A stretch of 7,956 bases of DNA, from positions 1 through 7,956 of the forward strand of contig VXZL01000125.1 in the NCBI GenBank assembly GCA_009845505.1. Direction: 5' to 3'. A program made the translations under genes and the position numbers. The notes below the pieces were generated by a model, which saw only the letters and a program-made list of their open reading frames with translations, was not told the DNA's origin and did not search any database. The DNA comes from Candidatus Poribacteria bacterium. Lineage in GTDB: Bacteria > Poribacteria > WGA-4E > WGA-3G. Below, piece by piece: positions 6,651 to 7,956 of the stretch (position 1 is its first letter; each line of letters begins with the position of its first letter).

Positions 6651-7956
6651 ATGTTTGGAAAAACGCGACATATTCATATCATCGGCATCGGCGGTGCTGG
6701 CTTAAGCGGTATTGCTGAAATCTTGCTCGACCTCGGATTTAAGGTGACCGGTTCGGATATCAAAAAATCTGATACAACGGAACACCTACGAAACATTGGA
6801 GCCACTGTCTTCTATGGACATGCCGCAGTGCAGATGCAAGGTGCCGATGTTGTCGTTGCTTCCCCCGCTATTCCGCCTGAAAATTCGGAGCTCCTCGCTG
6901 CACAGGATCAAAAAATCCCTATCGTTAGGGGTGCTGAGATGCTCAATGAAATTACCCGGATGCGCTATAGCGTGGCAGTCAGCGGAACACATGGAAAAAC
7001 AACTACGACTGCAATGACTGCTACGGTCCTGAGCAGTCTTGATCCAACGGTCGTTGTGGGCGGAAAACTCGTGAACGGCAGCCATGCCCGGAGTGGTGAA
7101 GGCGATGTCATGGTAATTGAAGCCGACGAGGCTTATGGTTCTATTGAGATGTTCTATCCGACTGTGGCTGTTGTCACATCGGTCGATGCTGACCATCTCG
7201 ATTATTATAGTAGTGTTACCGAAATTGGGGAGACCTTTCTCAAATTCATCAATAAGGTGCCTTTTTATGGCACAGCTGTTCTCTGCTTGGATGCAGAGAA
7301 TATTCAGAAATTTATTCCCAGAATCGAGAAACGCTATCTTACCTACGGGCTTGAAACTGGGGCTGATTTGGTCGCTGAAGGAATCGTTGTTGAGGGACCT
7401 ACATCCCGCTACCGAGTCCGGAAAGATGGACATCTCTACGGTGAAATCCATCTTAAAATGCCCGGACGTCATAATATCTCTAATTCCTTAGCAGCCATAG
7501 CAGTCGGACTTGAGTTGGATATCCCATTTGACCAGATTCGCGAAAGACTTGAGTCGTTTGCTGGCGTACACCGGCGTTTTGAAATACTTGGTAAGGCTAA
7601 TAATATTATCATTGTTGATGATTACGCACATAATCCAGCGAAATTAAAAGCAGCACTCAGTGGTGCCCGAGATGGCTACAAACGGCGTATCGTCGCAGTT
7701 TTTCAACCGCATCGCTACCAACGTGTCAGGGACTTGGCAGATGAATTCTCCCGCTCCTTTTATCAGGCAGATGTACTTATTGTTACTTCAATCTACGGTG
7801 CTGGCGAAGCTCCTATTGAAAATGTCACCGCTGAGAAATTGGCACAAGCAATACAGGCGCATGGGCATCGACAAGTCCTGTACGTACCAGACACAGATGA
7901 AGTTACGAATGTTCTTATGGAGATAACCCAGCCAGACGATATTGTTATTACACTCG
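6651..7956 (+). CDS. murC: UDP-N-acetylmuramate--L-alanine ligase (3' truncated)
   Basis: MurC adds L-Ala to UDP-MurNAc, the first peptide step of the cytoplasmic pathway. The frame is open from ATG 6651 to the window edge: 435 residues without a stop. Typical MurC proteins have about 450-490, so probably only the last few tens of residues are missing. Motifs are GIGGAGLSGIA at 12-22, the P-loop SGTHGKTTTT at 111-120, EADEAYGS at 157-164 (usually EADESDGS or EADEYDRS), DADHLDYY at 179-186, PGRHNISNSLAAIAVG at 271-286, GVHRRFE at 305-311, VDDYAHNPAK at 322-331 (often HHP) and FQPHRYQR at 351-358. The Lys, Glu, His, two Asn, Arg and Asp invariant in Mur ligases are all present. TAAGGG at 6633-6638, 12 bases upstream, may serve as a Shine-Dalgarno. 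The gene follows murG after an AT-rich 86-base gap. Confidence 0.97.
   Translation, partial: MFGKTRHIHIIGIGGAGLSGIAEILLDLGFKVTGSDIKKSDTTEHLRNIGATVFYGHAAVQMQGADVVVASPAIPPENSELLAAQDQKIPIVRGAEMLNEITRMRYSVAVSGTHGKTTTTAMTATVLSSLDPTVVVGGKLVNGSHARSGEGDVMVIEADEAYGSIEMFYPTVAVVTSVDADHLDYYSSVTEIGETFLKFINKVPFYGTAVLCLDAENIQKFIPRIEKRYLTYGLETGADLVAEGIVVEGPTSRYRVRKDGHLYGEIHLKMPGRHNISNSLAAIAVGLELDIPFDQIRERLESFAGVHRRFEILGKANNIIIVDDYAHNPAKLKAALSGARDGYKRRIVAVFQPHRYQRVRDLADEFSRSFYQADVLIVTSIYGAGEAPIENVTAEKLAQAIQAHGHRQVLYVPDTDEVTNVLMEITQPDDIVITL

Noticed and set aside
6786..7472. Open frame of 228 codons on the - strand
   Set aside because: It lies wholly inside murC, which has all family motifs on the + strand. 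The antisense protein shows no recognisable domain, so it is a shadow frame.
1..7956. Search for mobile elements, tRNA or rRNA genes, CRISPR arrays, toxin-antitoxin or defence genes
   Set aside because: No such signals were seen. Seven co-directional cell wall and division genes fill the window, with only short gaps between them.

Overview
This window is a slice of a bacterial division and cell wall (dcw) cluster. Seven genes lie head to tail on the + strand: the 3' end of a murF-like gene, ddl, mraY, murD, ftsW, murG and the 5' part of murC. Almost every base is coding. The gaps are 4, 41, 85, 19, 65 and 86 bases, so there is no unexplained stretch over 300 bases. I saw no RNA gene, mobile element, CRISPR array, prophage or transferred cargo, and base composition looks even throughout, roughly mid-40s percent GC by eye.

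The genes form one pathway. MurC adds L-Ala to UDP-MurNAc and MurD then adds D-Glu. Ddl makes D-Ala-D-Ala, which MurF attaches to the UDP-MurNAc-tripeptide. MraY moves the finished phospho-MurNAc-pentapeptide onto undecaprenyl phosphate to give lipid I, and MurG adds GlcNAc to give lipid II. FtsW polymerises lipid II at the septum. The order mraY-murD-ftsW-murG-murC is the classical one. The unusual point of layout is ddl, which sits between murF and mraY rather than after murC.

The organism is a peptidoglycan-making bacterium. The phylum cannot be settled from the sequence. The divergent Ddl type, the MurF tail and the moderate GC suggest an uncultured lineage away from Proteobacteria and Bacilli. 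Candidatus Poribacteria or a similar group is only a weak guess from memory.

No novel system is visible. The points worth a second look are within conserved enzymes: MurD appears to have lost the Arg that is otherwise invariant in Mur ligases; Ddl has a long omega loop with an IHQE stretch and a Tyr where a substrate-binding Ser is expected; FtsW lacks the usual FLDPW-type segment; MraY has HYH instead of HHH; and MurC has variant ATP-domain motifs. The murC reading frame is open to the window edge, so it has no stop here.
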